A stretch of 64,000 bases of DNA from Allopusillimonas sp008369125 (lineage in GTDB: Bacteria; Pseudomonadota; Gammaproteobacteria; Burkholderiales; Burkholderiaceae_B), in contig NZ_VOAY01000002.1 of the NCBI RefSeq assembly GCF_008369125.1, positions 124,001 to 188,000 on the forward strand, given 5' to 3'. This document shows positions 1-9,590 of the stretch, one piece after another. The notes under the pieces are model-generated. The model ran no database searches. It was not told where the DNA came from and saw only the letters and a list, made by a program, of their open reading frames with translations. The position numbers were made by a program, and so were the translations under genes. Numbering within the stretch: the first letter of the stretch is position 1; the number at the start of each line of letters is the position of its first letter.

Positions 1-803
1 ACCTTTTGCTGTCAAAAAACGAGACGAACAAACTTGGGCTTTCGACTCAGCAGCGAACGCGCTTTCTTCGACGCATTTACGGTTCTGCTGAATTTATACG
101 AGGCTTAGAGCGCTATTGTCTGTGGATCGAAGATAAGCATCTCGACGAAGCCATGGGTATTGAGCCAATTCGTCAGCGGATTGAAGGCGTACGCGCCATA
201 CGCCTAGCAAGCCGCGACAAAAGTGCCAACGAAATGGCGACGCGAGCTCACCAGATGCGAGAAATGAATATTTCTCAAAATTGGACAATTACTGTCCCCA
301 GAACCTCGTCTGAAAGCCGTCCACTCCTACCGAGTGGTTTAATTGATAGTCGATCCACAGTGACAAGCGAAGCGTTTGCACTTTTTGATGCCCCTCTCTG
401 GAATATGGCTATCATCGCTTCGCGTATCCATCTGGTTTGGATTGCGACTGTCTGCGGCAAGATGAAAACCGATTTCCGCTACTCCAACACACTTGGCTGG
501 AACACCTTTCCCGTTCCACTGCTCACCGAACAAAACAAGATCGACCTGACGCGATGCGCTGAAAACATTCTACTCGCACGAGAGGCCCATTTCCCGGCGA
601 CTATTGCTGACTTATATGTCGCCGACAGCATGCCAGAGAACCTACGCCGTGCTCACGAGCAAAATGACGAAGTGCTGGAGCGCATTTATATCGGACGTCG
701 TTTCCGTAATGACACCGAACGGCTGGAAAAGCTATTCGATCTTTATACCAAGATGACGGCTGTACCGTCACCCACCCGTAACACAAGGAAAACAGCACAA
801 TGA
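1..803 (+). CDS. MmeI-like DNA methyltransferase, C-terminal part (5' end outside window)
   Basis: The reading frame is already open at the first bases of the window, so the gene begins upstream and only about 265 C-terminal residues are visible. The segment resembles the target-recognition and C-terminal region of MmeI-like class I SAM-dependent adenine methyltransferases: it contains VCGKMKTDFRYSNTLGWNTF, followed by FPVP and a helical tail of the type ending ERLEKLFDLY. The SAM-binding and NPPY motifs would lie in the missing part and cannot be checked. Its stop codon overlaps the ATG of the helicase gene (ATGA), which implies coupled translation. The likely role is methylation of host DNA as the protective arm of a restriction-like system; that role is inferred from the neighbours. 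Confidence 0.75.
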   Translation, partial: LLLSKNETNKLGLSTQQRTRFLRRIYGSAEFIRGLERYCLWIEDKHLDEAMGIEPIRQRIEGVRAIRLASRDKSANEMATRAHQMREMNISQNWTITVPRTSSESRPLLPSGLIDSRSTVTSEAFALFDAPLWNMAIIASRIHLVWIATVCGKMKTDFRYSNTLGWNTFPVPLLTEQNKIDLTRCAENILLAREAHFPATIADLYVADSMPENLRRAHEQNDEVLERIYIGRRFRNDTERLEKLFDLYTKMTAVPSPTRNTRKTAQ

Positions 804-2908
804 ACACGGTAGAGAACCCGACAAATAAAAGAACAATTCCCGCCGTCTCCATTGCCACAGCCCATACTGGAGCGTCAAGTAACGCCAATGCGCTGGGCAT
901 GCGCCCTATGCAGGAGCGTGCTTACGCCAAGCGCGGCGAACAATACCTGTTGATTAAGTCGCCACCGGCCTCAGGCAAGTCGCGTGCATTGATGTTCATT
1001 GCACTCGACAAGCTACACAACCAGGGTCTTAAACAAGCTATTATCGTTGTCCCAGAACGCTCGATAGGAGGCAGCTTCGCCGATGAGCCATTAAAAGACT
1101 TTGGTTTCTGGGCAGACTGGGTCGTCAAGCCGCAATGGAACTTATGTAATGTACCCGGCGTGGACGAACTACGGGTGGCTAAATCCAAGGTGAAAGCCGT
1201 AGGCCAGTTTCTTGCTAGTGACGATCAAATACTAATCTGCACACATGCAACGTTTCGATTCGCTGTGGACGACCTGGGGCTGGCAGCTTTTGATAATCGC
1301 TTGCTTGCAATTGATGAGTTCCATCACGTTAGCAGCAACCCCGATAACCGCCTAGGCAACCAGCTCGGGCAATTTATCGAAAACGACAAGACACACATTA
1401 TCGCCATGACGGGCTCGTATTTTCGTGGCGATGCCGAAGCGGTGCTTGGCCCTCAGGATGAAGCACGGTTCGAAACCGTGACCTACACCTACTATGAACA
1501 GCTCAATGGTTATCAATATCTGAAATCATTGGATATAGGCTATTTTTTCTACACAGGTCGCTACCTCGATGCGATCATGAAGGTGTTGGACCCCGCACTC
1601 AAAACCATCGTGCATATCCCGAATGTAAATTCCCGGGAAAGTTTGAAAGACAAGCACAAGGAAGTCGAAGAAATCATGGACTCGCTAGGCGACTGGCAAG
1701 GCGTAGATCCGGCCACGGGGTTTCATCTGATCAAGCTGCCAGCCGAACAAGGCGGGCATGTAATAAAAGTTGCTGACCTGGTCGATGACGGCGATGCGGC
1801 AAAGCGCTCCTATGTACTGAATGCCCTCAAAGATCCAACGCAGCGCCAGAATCGCGACCATGTCGACATTATCATTGCCCTTGGCATGGCCAAAGAAGGG
1901 TTTGACTGGATCTGGTGTGAACACGCCCTAACCATAGGCTATCGCAGCAGCCTGACGGAAATAGTCCAAATCATAGGACGTGCAACACGAGATGCGCCAG
2001 GTAAAGAAAAAACACGCTTCACCAACCTGATTGCCGAACCCGATGCCTCGGAGGCAGCCGTCACAGAGGCGATAAACGACACATTAAAGGCCATCGCAGC
2101 CAGTCTGCTTATGGAGCAGGTACTAGCTCCACGGTTCGAATTCACACCAAAAAACGCGGGCGTTCAGAACGGTTTTGATTATGGCCCAAACGGTTATATT
2201 GATGGCGGCACCAACGTCGGTGTTAATGAAACAACAGGCCAGTATCACGTCGAAATCAACGGGCTCGCTATGCCTCAAAGCGCTCAAGCCAACCGGGTCT
2301 GCCAGGAAGACTTGAACGAAGTCATCACCGCTTTCGTCCAAGACAAGTCTGCCTTAGAGCGCGGCCTATTTGATCGTGAAAACACCCTTCCCGAAGAGCT
2401 GACACAGTTACGTATGGGTAAAATTGTGCGTGATCTCTACCCCGAACTTAGCAATACGGATCAGGAGGCAATTCGTCAACACGCCATTGCCGCGTTAACG
2501 ATTACTCAACAAGCCAAGCAGCAGTTGACTGACGGCAATCAAGCTGCCGCAGAAGATGGTCGAGGGAGCCTCGCGCTGATTCACGGCGTGCGCAAATTTG
2601 TGAATGTGCGTGACCTGGACATTGACCTGATCGACCGTATTAATCCGTTCGAGGCTGCCTACGCTATTCTGGCCAAAGCGATGGACGAAAAGACACTGCG
2701 CCAGGTGCAAGCCAGCGTTGCCGCAAAGCGTGTCAGCATCCCGTATGACGAGGCGCGTGAGCTGGCACAGCGGGCTTTACAGTTTAAGCAAGAACGAGGT
2801 CGTTTGCCCGACATCAATTCCCCCGATGTGTGGGAGAAGCGCATGGCTGAAGGGGTGGCCGCATTCGCACGATACCGTTCCCAGCAAAAATCTGCTGAGG
2901 AACATTAA
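800..2908 (+). CDS. DEAD/DEAH-box helicase of a defence-like cassette
   Basis: A 702-residue superfamily 2 helicase. A Walker A-like loop, SPPASGKS, lies near residues 54-61; the DEFH box (LLAIDEFHH) is near 172-175; a TGS motif III is near 204-206; and motif VI, IIGRATRD, is near 391-398. After the helicase core there are about 300 further residues with no domain I recognise. The ATG overlaps the methyltransferase stop by four bases and the nuclease gene follows after nine bases, so the three genes look like one transcriptional and functional unit. It probably uses ATP to translocate on or remodel DNA for the nuclease. The variant Walker A, with PASGKS in place of a glycine-rich GxGKT, suggests a distinct subfamily. 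Confidence 0.85.
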   Translation: MNTVENPTNKRTIPAVSIATAHTGASSNANALGMRPMQERAYAKRGEQYLLIKSPPASGKSRALMFIALDKLHNQGLKQAIIVVPERSIGGSFADEPLKDFGFWADWVVKPQWNLCNVPGVDELRVAKSKVKAVGQFLASDDQILICTHATFRFAVDDLGLAAFDNRLLAIDEFHHVSSNPDNRLGNQLGQFIENDKTHIIAMTGSYFRGDAEAVLGPQDEARFETVTYTYYEQLNGYQYLKSLDIGYFFYTGRYLDAIMKVLDPALKTIVHIPNVNSRESLKDKHKEVEEIMDSLGDWQGVDPATGFHLIKLPAEQGGHVIKVADLVDDGDAAKRSYVLNALKDPTQRQNRDHVDIIIALGMAKEGFDWIWCEHALTIGYRSSLTEIVQIIGRATRDAPGKEKTRFTNLIAEPDASEAAVTEAINDTLKAIAASLLMEQVLAPRFEFTPKNAGVQNGFDYGPNGYIDGGTNVGVNETTGQYHVEINGLAMPQSAQANRVCQEDLNEVITAFVQDKSALERGLFDRENTLPEELTQLRMGKIVRDLYPELSNTDQEAIRQHAIAALTITQQAKQQLTDGNQAAAEDGRGSLALIHGVRKFVNVRDLDIDLIDRINPFEAAYAILAKAMDEKTLRQVQASVAAKRVSIPYDEARELAQRALQFKQERGRLPDINSPDVWEKRMAEGVAAFARYRSQQKSAEEH

Positions 2909-2917
2909 GGGATAGAG

Positions 2918-4111
2918 ATGGCTACATTATCGGATGATGAGTTATTAGATGCCCTGGGCGTCGATACCGCACCACAAAAAACAGCCACACATACACCGCG
3001 TGAAGAGCGGATTATTGCAGGCTTTGAGGATATACAGCGGTTCTTTGCCGCTAACGGGCACGCACCACTCCATGGAGATGACCGCGACATCTTTGAACGT
3101 CTCTACGCTGTGCGCCTGGATCGCTTGCGGGCCTTGCCTGAGGCACAAGCTTTGCTTGCCCCAATGGATACTGACGGCCTGCTAAAGGCTTCAACTGGAA
3201 CTCGGCTATCCGCGATCGACACGCTGGATGATGAGAGCCTGCTGGAAGAGCTTGGAGTCACTGCAGTTGCTGAAGACGATATCACTGTGCTCAAGCACGT
3301 CAGTTCCCACGAAGAACGGCAAGCTGCCGAGGAGATTGCAAATCGGACTCCATGCAAAGATTTTGAGCAGTTCAAACCTCTCCTTGAAGCAGCCCAGGAA
3401 GACCTTGATGCCGGACGCCGCCAAACACGTCGATTTGGCCGGGACGCCAGCATTGTCGATGGTGGCTTTTTTATTCTTGGCGGACAGCTCGTATATGTCG
3501 CCGAAACGGGTGAAACCATCAAAGCTCCGAATGGTGAAAGTGATGCACGGCTCAGAGTCATTTACTCGAACGGCACTGAAAGCAACCTGTTGCGCAGATC
3601 ACTTCAACGAGCACTGTACAAAGACGACGCTGGACGCCGTCTGACCGATCCAAATGTCGGTCCCTTATTCAGCGAAAGCTGGGAAGAAGATGACCTTGAA
3701 AGTGGCACAATTTACGTGCTACGCAGTTTATCTGAACATCCGTTCATCGCCGAGCATCGTGAACTCATTCACAAGATCGGGGTTACGGGCGGAAAGGTAG
3801 AAACTCGTATTGCCAATGCCTCGCATGATGCTACCTATCTATTAGCCGATGTAGAAGTGATCGCGACGTATAAACTTGCCGAGATCAACCGCACAAAACT
3901 AGAGCGTCTGTTTCACCGTATATTTGCGCCTGCGCAGTTAGATCTCACGATTCATGATCGCTTCGGACATCCTGTACGACCACGCGAATGGTTTCTTGTG
4001 CCCCTGGTGGTAATCGATGAGGCAGTTCAACGCATACACGATGGATCAATTAACGAAGTCGTCTACGACCCAAAAACGGCTCGATTGATCCCAGCCACCA
4101 TGCCTCATTGA
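2918..4111 (+). CDS. GIY-YIG nuclease family protein (T5orf172-like)
   Basis: A 397-residue protein whose C-terminal third is a GIY-YIG nuclease domain: TIYVL at about 264-268, HKIGVTGG at 285-292, the conserved arginine in ETRIANAS near 297, and a candidate metal-binding glutamate in LERLFHRIFA near 329. The region RPREWFL near 354-360 is typical of this subgroup. The N-terminal part carries the same short motif twice, LSDDELLDALGV (about 4-15) and LDDESLLEELGV (about 103-114), which may be docking elements. It ends the methyltransferase-helicase-nuclease unit and is the probable DNA-cutting component. Cutting activity and target are inferred from family and context. Confidence 0.8.
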   Translation: MATLSDDELLDALGVDTAPQKTATHTPREERIIAGFEDIQRFFAANGHAPLHGDDRDIFERLYAVRLDRLRALPEAQALLAPMDTDGLLKASTGTRLSAIDTLDDESLLEELGVTAVAEDDITVLKHVSSHEERQAAEEIANRTPCKDFEQFKPLLEAAQEDLDAGRRQTRRFGRDASIVDGGFFILGGQLVYVAETGETIKAPNGESDARLRVIYSNGTESNLLRRSLQRALYKDDAGRRLTDPNVGPLFSESWEEDDLESGTIYVLRSLSEHPFIAEHRELIHKIGVTGGKVETRIANASHDATYLLADVEVIATYKLAEINRTKLERLFHRIFAPAQLDLTIHDRFGHPVRPREWFLVPLVVIDEAVQRIHDGSINEVVYDPKTARLIPATMPH

Positions 4112-4432
4112 CTTACATTGCCGGTAAGCACTCAATCCCTTCCGCGCAACTCCGGTCAAACCTGGTCCCAATCATACGGTCTCAGTTGCTTCCAAGTGAC
4201 CGCTCCATCTGTTAACTCTTCAATTTCCACACATCGAATTATAGGTACAGTTTTGAACGATTTCACGCGGGTATACACTAACCTACGTCAGCGTTCCATG
4301 GTTCACCTTCATGTAGATCAACCACTGTGTCGTCTAACTGAATCTGAGAAGAACTCAGATACGGTCCATGAATGAAGAACGTCAGAAAGCACATATTCCG
4401 TCGTACTCTCTCTATCCTGACAGGCACTGCAT
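4112..4432. other. Intergenic stretch without a convincing gene
   Basis: About 320 bases separate the nuclease gene from the LysR gene. An 85-codon open frame exists here but shows no family resemblance, no ribosome binding site and low-complexity composition, so I do not call it. No clear terminator hairpin is visible. Confidence 0.5.
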
Positions 4433-5326
4433 ATGACATTTGAACAACTACACAGCTTCTATCTCATCGCCAAATATGGGTCATTTCAAAAGGCTGCAGA
4501 TTATCTTCATACAACGCAGCCAACAATTTCAGCCCGCATTCGAATGCTTGAGCAGTTTTTGAAGACAACATTATTTGACCGAGATGGCTACCGTGCGAAG
4601 CTTACTAGTGATGGGCATCGCCTGCTCGTTCATGCTGAGCACTTATTACGACTAAAAGAACAAGCGATTGTGGAAATTTCGGGAATTGAAGGCACCCAAA
4701 GTTTGATTCGTTTCGGAGCATCCGACTCAATGGCTCAAACGTGGCTGCCGAATTTTATCGCGCACATCACTTCGAGCTATCCCGCAATCAGCTTTGACCT
4801 CCGCGTGGCACCCTCTCAGCATCTACTAGATGATTTACTTGAGCACAAATTAGACATTGCTTTTCTGATAACTCCGCCTCCCTCCTCTTCGTTGGTTATT
4901 GACCCGCTTTGTACCTTCGATATGGTTTTAGCAGCTGCACCACTAATGAAACTAGAAAGAACAAAGATTGATTACGGAGATTTACAGGAGTTTAATATCT
5001 TTACTTTCGATAAGCACACCATTCCTTACCAAAATATAAGACAGCAATTAATCCGAGCCGGCTTTACGTTGAAACTAAATGGAGTATCCTCGCTGGAAAC
5101 ATGCATTAGACTTGCTGAAGAAGGACTGGGGATAGCAGCCTTACCTGAGCCCACTTTGAATCGTTCGATTAAAGAAGGCAGACTCACAGTCTTAGACACG
5201 ACCTTCCAACTGGAACCGCTGATTTTCTCCACAGCATATCCAAATGATCCATCGGCACCCTCCAGGCGTCGTTTAAGCGAGTGGGCGTCACAACGCTGTG
5301 ATGAAATTTATGGATCTAAGGACTAG
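4433..5326 (+). CDS. LysR family transcriptional regulator
   Basis: A 297-residue LysR-type regulator. The N-terminal winged helix-turn-helix spans about residues 1-60 (QLHSFYLIAKYGSFQKAADY, then TTQPTISARI), followed by a periplasmic-binding-like effector domain. It is convergent with the FAD dehydrogenase/TRAP/hydantoinase operon, which ends only about 20 bases away, and is its most likely local regulator. The effector would probably be the imported substrate or a breakdown product. The A+T content looks somewhat higher than in the right half of the window. Confidence 0.9.
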   Translation: MTFEQLHSFYLIAKYGSFQKAADYLHTTQPTISARIRMLEQFLKTTLFDRDGYRAKLTSDGHRLLVHAEHLLRLKEQAIVEISGIEGTQSLIRFGASDSMAQTWLPNFIAHITSSYPAISFDLRVAPSQHLLDDLLEHKLDIAFLITPPPSSSLVIDPLCTFDMVLAAAPLMKLERTKIDYGDLQEFNIFTFDKHTIPYQNIRQQLIRAGFTLKLNGVSSLETCIRLAEEGLGIAALPEPTLNRSIKEGRLTVLDTTFQLEPLIFSTAYPNDPSAPSRRRLSEWASQRCDEIYGSKD

Positions 5327-5348
5327 TCGATTAGTCTGGAGATTTGAA

Positions 5349-6620
5349 TCACAATTTCAGGTAGTCATCCAACTGTTCAGATACGATCGATGCGGTAGCC
5401 GGGGATAGCGTCCAGCCAAAGCTTCCATGACCAAAATTCACGAATAATCCAGCTTCGGATGTTGCGCCAACATACGGCACTCCTGTTGGCGTCGTTGGTC
5501 GGTGACCCGCCCACGGCTTAATGATGGAAAGATCGTGCTCCCCAATTGCCGGAAACCAGCGACGAGCTGTGTCTATTATTCTTCTAATTTGATGGTTATC
5601 AACCTCTGGACTAGCGTCCAGAAACACTCCACCCGATATACGAATCGTATCGCCCAATACACTTACGGCAACTGCGCGACTTCCATCAGTGACCGTCCCA
5701 GTTGGCAGCTGCTTATTGCGCACAGGAATACTGACACTGTATCCTTTGAAGGGTGCTATAGGGTAGCGCTTACGAATAGTTTCTGGCAATAGACTCCTTG
5801 CCTCGAGGCCTGCGGCTAACACAACAGCAGCCCCGACTATTTTAGACGATTGACCTGATTCAACGCCGCACGCACGCCCGTCCTCAAAAAGAAGCCGTTT
5901 GACGTCATAATTATAGACAAAATTAACGCCCTTTTCTTGGAGCTTATCGGCTAGAACCTGCGTGAACATTTCGCAATCACCCATACTGCTTTCCTTAACA
6001 AAAATCCCTCCAGCAAACTCACAGGATGAATGTGTTAGCACAGGCTCAATATCGATGCATTCACTCTTATTCAAAACGCTAATATGGAAACCCAGATTTT
6101 CACGCACACTCAACAGTTGAGCCCATGAGCGAAGTGCATCCATTTCTTTATATAAATATAATTTTCCACAATTTTTTTCATAGCAGAAATCTAATTGGTA
6201 ACGAGCGAGTAACGCCTCAAATTTCCTTTCTGCGAGACGTCCTAGAGATAATAATTGTGTGGCATTATCTATATACTTTGCGTTGGAGCTTTGATTGAAA
6301 AACGCGACACCCCAATCAAGCTGTGAAGTTGCGGTGCTCCAGTTAAACCCCACGCCTTTGGGTGTTCTGGATATGTTCACAAGACGAGTCCAAAACCCCG
6401 GGGCGTTAAATGGCAAGCAAAAAGCACTACACAACTGTCCGCCGTTCGCCTTGCTAGCTCCTTGTGCTGCAGCCCCACGCTGCTCGACTACAATCACCTT
6501 GTGCCCCAACGCGACCAACGCTTCGGCAGTGGTTAGGCCTACAATTCCCGCACCGACAACTACAACTGGTCGATCAGATCGCTGCCATGAATCTTTTTGC
6601 ATGTTACCTGACACCATCAC
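5349..6620 (-). CDS. FAD-dependent D-amino-acid dehydrogenase-like oxidoreductase (DadA/DAO family)
   Basis: A 423-residue flavoprotein. The Rossmann FAD-binding motif VVVGAGIVGL starts near residue 20 and the adenosine-ribose-binding glutamate is near 46 (VIVVEQ). The C-terminal segment IKPWAGHRPTTPTGVPYVG followed by GHGSFGWTLSP is characteristic of DadA-like amino-acid dehydrogenases. Such enzymes oxidise D-amino acids or N-methyl amino acids to imino or keto products and pass electrons to the respiratory chain. The start overlaps the stop of the TRAP large permease gene (ATGA), so it is the last gene of that operon. It could equally act on sarcosine or another secondary amine; the substrate cannot be fixed from sequence. 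Confidence 0.8.
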   Translation of the reverse strand: MMVSGNMQKDSWQRSDRPVVVVGAGIVGLTTAEALVALGHKVIVVEQRGAAAQGASKANGGQLCSAFCLPFNAPGFWTRLVNISRTPKGVGFNWSTATSQLDWGVAFFNQSSNAKYIDNATQLLSLGRLAERKFEALLARYQLDFCYEKNCGKLYLYKEMDALRSWAQLLSVRENLGFHISVLNKSECIDIEPVLTHSSCEFAGGIFVKESSMGDCEMFTQVLADKLQEKGVNFVYNYDVKRLLFEDGRACGVESGQSSKIVGAAVVLAAGLEARSLLPETIRKRYPIAPFKGYSVSIPVRNKQLPTGTVTDGSRAVAVSVLGDTIRISGGVFLDASPEVDNHQIRRIIDTARRWFPAIGEHDLSIIKPWAGHRPTTPTGVPYVGATSEAGLFVNFGHGSFGWTLSPATASIVSEQLDDYLKL

Positions 6621-7900
6621 ATCCTACCGGGAAGAAAAAGGGCGATGCTTGGAAAGATGATCAATAATATCAGCATCAATAACATTGCGAAAATATAAGG
6701 AATCGCGCCGTATATAACCTCAATAATGCTGCCTCTATTACGGGTGCTCTGAACTACGTACAGATTTAATCCTACCGGTGGAGTAATGAGAGCCATTTCA
6801 ATCAGCAAAATGACCACTATGCCAAACCAGACTTTGTCGAATCCTTGTGCGAAAACGATCGGTGCCAGCATGGGCAACGTCAGCACCATCAAAGACAATG
6901 TTTCGATAAAAAACCCGAGAAGCAAATATACCAACGCGACGATTAAGAGAGTTGTCATCGGCGATACGTCCAGATCAGAAAATAACATTTCGATTCTGTC
7001 ACTAATTCCGATAATCGATAACACATAGTTCAGGCAGTACGATGCCAATACGATGAGCATGATCATACCGGTAGTTTTAAAGCTGCTGAGTAACGCTTCC
7101 ACGAGCTGCTTTAATCTAAACCGTCGTGATGAAAAAGCAATGATCAGTGTCGCAACCAACCCAGCTGCCGCTGCTTCGGTGGGTGTTGCGATGCCAGTAT
7201 AAATCGACCCAACCATCACGACGAAAAGCAAGATCATCGGTGTTAGGTGTAGCATCCCTAGCAAGCGTTCCTTCCAGGAATACTTTCTTGTTTTATTCCC
7301 AACTAACGTAGGCTTAACAATAACAAGAAGGCATGTTACAGCTGAAAAGCAAATTGCCAGGAGCAGTCCCGGAACCAAACCTGCAGCAAAGAGTTTAGGA
7401 ATGGAAGTCTCAGTAAGCACCCCATAAATAATCAAACTGATGGATGGTGGAATCAAGATACCTAACGTACCTCCGGCTGCAATGGCGCCACAGAAAATGC
7501 CTTCGTTGTAATCTAGGCGGCGGCCTTCAGGTAATGCGATCGTACTTATGGTTGCCGCTGTGGCTACGCTCGATCCTGTTGTTGCCGAGAACAAAACTGA
7601 CGCACCAATGTTTGCATGGATCAATCCACCCGGCAACCACGACAGCCACGCTTCCATTACTGAATACGCCTTGCTCGCACTGCCGCATCGCACCAAAAGC
7701 TCTCCAATCAGTATGAAAAGTGGTATAGCAAGCAGCGTATAGTTGTTAGAGTTAGACCACAAAACAGCACCAATGGCTTGGTAAAACGCGAAATCCGAAA
7801 AACCCCATCCAAGGGTGTATGCAACCATGATGAGCGCCACAGCCACAGGAATGGCTACGAGCATAAGTGCAAGCAAAACTGAAACGGCAACAACAAGCAT
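6617..7900 (-). CDS. TRAP transporter large permease (DctM family)
   Basis: A 427-residue, very hydrophobic protein with about twelve membrane segments. It has the DctM signatures ATTGSSVATAATISTIALPE in the first half and LLIEMALITPPVGLNLYVVQ near the C-terminus. It forms the ion-coupled permease core of a tripartite ATP-independent periplasmic transporter with the DctQ and DctP genes immediately upstream in the operon. It is translationally coupled to the FAD dehydrogenase gene, which suggests that the imported compound or its product is oxidised by that enzyme. Confidence 0.92.
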   Translation of the reverse strand: MLVVAVSVLLALMLVAIPVAVALIMVAYTLGWGFSDFAFYQAIGAVLWSNSNNYTLLAIPLFILIGELLVRCGSASKAYSVMEAWLSWLPGGLIHANIGASVLFSATTGSSVATAATISTIALPEGRRLDYNEGIFCGAIAAGGTLGILIPPSISLIIYGVLTETSIPKLFAAGLVPGLLLAICFSAVTCLLVIVKPTLVGNKTRKYSWKERLLGMLHLTPMILLFVVMVGSIYTGIATPTEAAAAGLVATLIIAFSSRRFRLKQLVEALLSSFKTTGMIMLIVLASYCLNYVLSIIGISDRIEMLFSDLDVSPMTTLLIVALVYLLLGFFIETLSLMVLTLPMLAPIVFAQGFDKVWFGIVVILLIEMALITPPVGLNLYVVQSTRNRGSIIEVIYGAIPYIFAMLLMLILLIIFPSIALFLPGRM

Positions 7901-7924
7901 GATGATCTAGTCTTTTAGGTTTTT

Positions 7925-8491
7925 TTACACGAAAGTTTCGTCAGTTGCTCCAGCAAGCAAGGAAATCTCTTCACGATGATGCGGCTTAAGTGCAAGGAGA
8001 ATTCTCAACGAAAGAGTAACGCTGCAAACTGCCAGCCATAGAAATCCCAATGCCCACGAGATTTGCGGAATCCAGAGTGGCACCCTCAAAATCGAGCTTG
8101 AAACGTCTTTGAATTCCCAAGAATCAACGGCTAAGTTCATCGCGCTCCATGCCACGGCGATAGCTACACTCGCAAAACAAATCATTGATACTGCATCAAG
8201 TATGCTTTTAATAATTGGGCGTTGCCTTTGATACAAGATATCAATGCGTACATGAGCCTTTTCAAACAAAGAGTAGCAAGCTGACCAGGAAACAAGTGTA
8301 GCCATCATATATCCCGAGAACTCAACAGAAAGAACGGTGGAGTACCCAAAGTATCTGATGATGATCTCATACATTATTATTCCCACAAGCAGAAGAAATG
8401 CGAGCGCGTGCGCAATAAGCACACATAACGTCAGCTGCTGCTGAAACTTAAGCACGCCGTCAATGATGGCTGAACTTTTGGAATTATGCAC
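7925..8491 (-). CDS. TRAP transporter small permease (DctQ family)
   Basis: A DctQ-type subunit of about 188 residues with four membrane segments and the family-typical stretch VEFSGYMMATLVSWSACYSL followed by KAHVRIDIL. I prefer the GTG at 8491, which has AGAGGG in front of it, over an in-frame TTG at 8512. It lies between the receptor and large-permease genes and completes the three-part transporter. Its role is to pair with DctM at the inner membrane. Confidence 0.85.
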   Translation of the reverse strand: MHNSKSSAIIDGVLKFQQQLTLCVLIAHALAFLLLVGIIMYEIIIRYFGYSTVLSVEFSGYMMATLVSWSACYSLFEKAHVRIDILYQRQRPIIKSILDAVSMICFASVAIAVAWSAMNLAVDSWEFKDVSSSILRVPLWIPQISWALGFLWLAVCSVTLSLRILLALKPHHREEISLLAGATDETFV

Positions 8492-8517
8492 AACGCGCCC
8501 TCTATGCCACAAGTAGT

Positions 8518-9570
8518 TTAGTTAACTTCGAGATGTAGGTAATCGCCAACTGTCTTGTTCCATGCATCAAACGTATCGGCCGAAACACGTTTTTTCCAGC
8601 TAGGAAGGATAATCTCGATCAGAATTTTTCTTGATAATTCAATATCCTCTGGAATCAATTCGCTAATTGTCATATTTCCACTTTTACCCTTAGGACAGTC
8701 TGCGCGACCGGATAAACAGTTTAATGCCACGACATAATCCTGCTCAGCAGCTTCCAGTGCAGGGATTTCGAACAGCTCTTTTATTTTTGTCTTTAGTTCG
8801 CCCTTTTGTCCGTCTGACAGTGATTGCCAAACCTTGCCGTTCATGAGCGTCATGTTGTAGCCCCACCCACCAATTGGAGCCGGCAAATAGTGTGTGGCCA
8901 CTTCATGCCATCCGACTGCATAGGCCGACATTGCACCAGTTACAGCGCAATCCAAAGTTTTACGCTCAAGTGCTCCCGTGGTTTCACTGAAGCTAATATT
9001 CACGGGCGATCCACCGAGCGCTTCAACGAATTCTGAGTGTGTCCCACCCGAGACCCTAACCTTTTTTCCTTTCAGATCGGCAAGGCGGTGAATGGGGAAA
9101 TTACAGAAGATACCCTGCTGAGGCCATCTACTCACAGCCAATAGTTCGCTGTCGCGGAATCGATCTTTAGCAGTCTTAGCTAGTACGGGCCGATAGAGTT
9201 CGGCAATTTTTCGTGACTCTTCGGGAGTCGTCATCAGCATCGGAAACTCAACACCCTCCAGCTCTGGAGCAGACCCAAGCACATACGCATTAGTCGTTGT
9301 ACCAACATCAAATGTGCCTTGCGCGACCATGCGAAAAACCTCGCTTCCATTCAGCCCCATTTGATCAAAAGGGACTACAGTCGTTTCAACTTCCTGATCT
9401 ATGTGCTTGCCTAGTTCGCTCCAAAATGGCTTCTCGAAATCTTTATAGAGCGATAAGTTGCTCCAGGTTCCGACGTAACGAATCTTGGACAGCTCGGCCT
9501 GCGCACTAAATGCCAGAGTGCCAAGCACAGCAGCAGCAATCATCTTCGGAAAAATTTTATACTTCAACAT
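8518..9570 (-). CDS. TRAP transporter solute-binding protein (DctP family)
   Basis: A 350-residue periplasmic receptor with a signal peptide (MLKYKIFPKMIAAAVLGTLA, cleaved near AQA). It carries DctP-family landmarks, including RFRDSELLAVSRWPQ and LADLKGKKVRVSGG, the latter with the arginine that usually contacts the carboxylate of the ligand. The ATG has a strong GGGGG Shine-Dalgarno. It is the first transporter gene after hyuB and supplies ligand to the DctQM permease. The ligand is probably a carboxylate such as a hydantoin derivative, an oxoproline-like lactam or a D-amino acid, inferred from the operon enzymes. Confidence 0.9.
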   Translation of the reverse strand: MLKYKIFPKMIAAAVLGTLAFSAQAELSKIRYVGTWSNLSLYKDFEKPFWSELGKHIDQEVETTVVPFDQMGLNGSEVFRMVAQGTFDVGTTTNAYVLGSAPELEGVEFPMLMTTPEESRKIAELYRPVLAKTAKDRFRDSELLAVSRWPQQGIFCNFPIHRLADLKGKKVRVSGGTHSEFVEALGGSPVNISFSETTGALERKTLDCAVTGAMSAYAVGWHEVATHYLPAPIGGWGYNMTLMNGKVWQSLSDGQKGELKTKIKELFEIPALEAAEQDYVVALNCLSGRADCPKGKSGNMTISELIPEDIELSRKILIEIILPSWKKRVSADTFDAWNKTVGDYLHLEVN

Positions 9571-9590
9571 GTCAACCCCCGTTCAGTTTA

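Noticed and set aside
4118..4375. 85-codon open frame after the GIY-YIG gene
   Set aside because: No family resemblance, no ribosome binding site, low-complexity residues; treated as intergenic.
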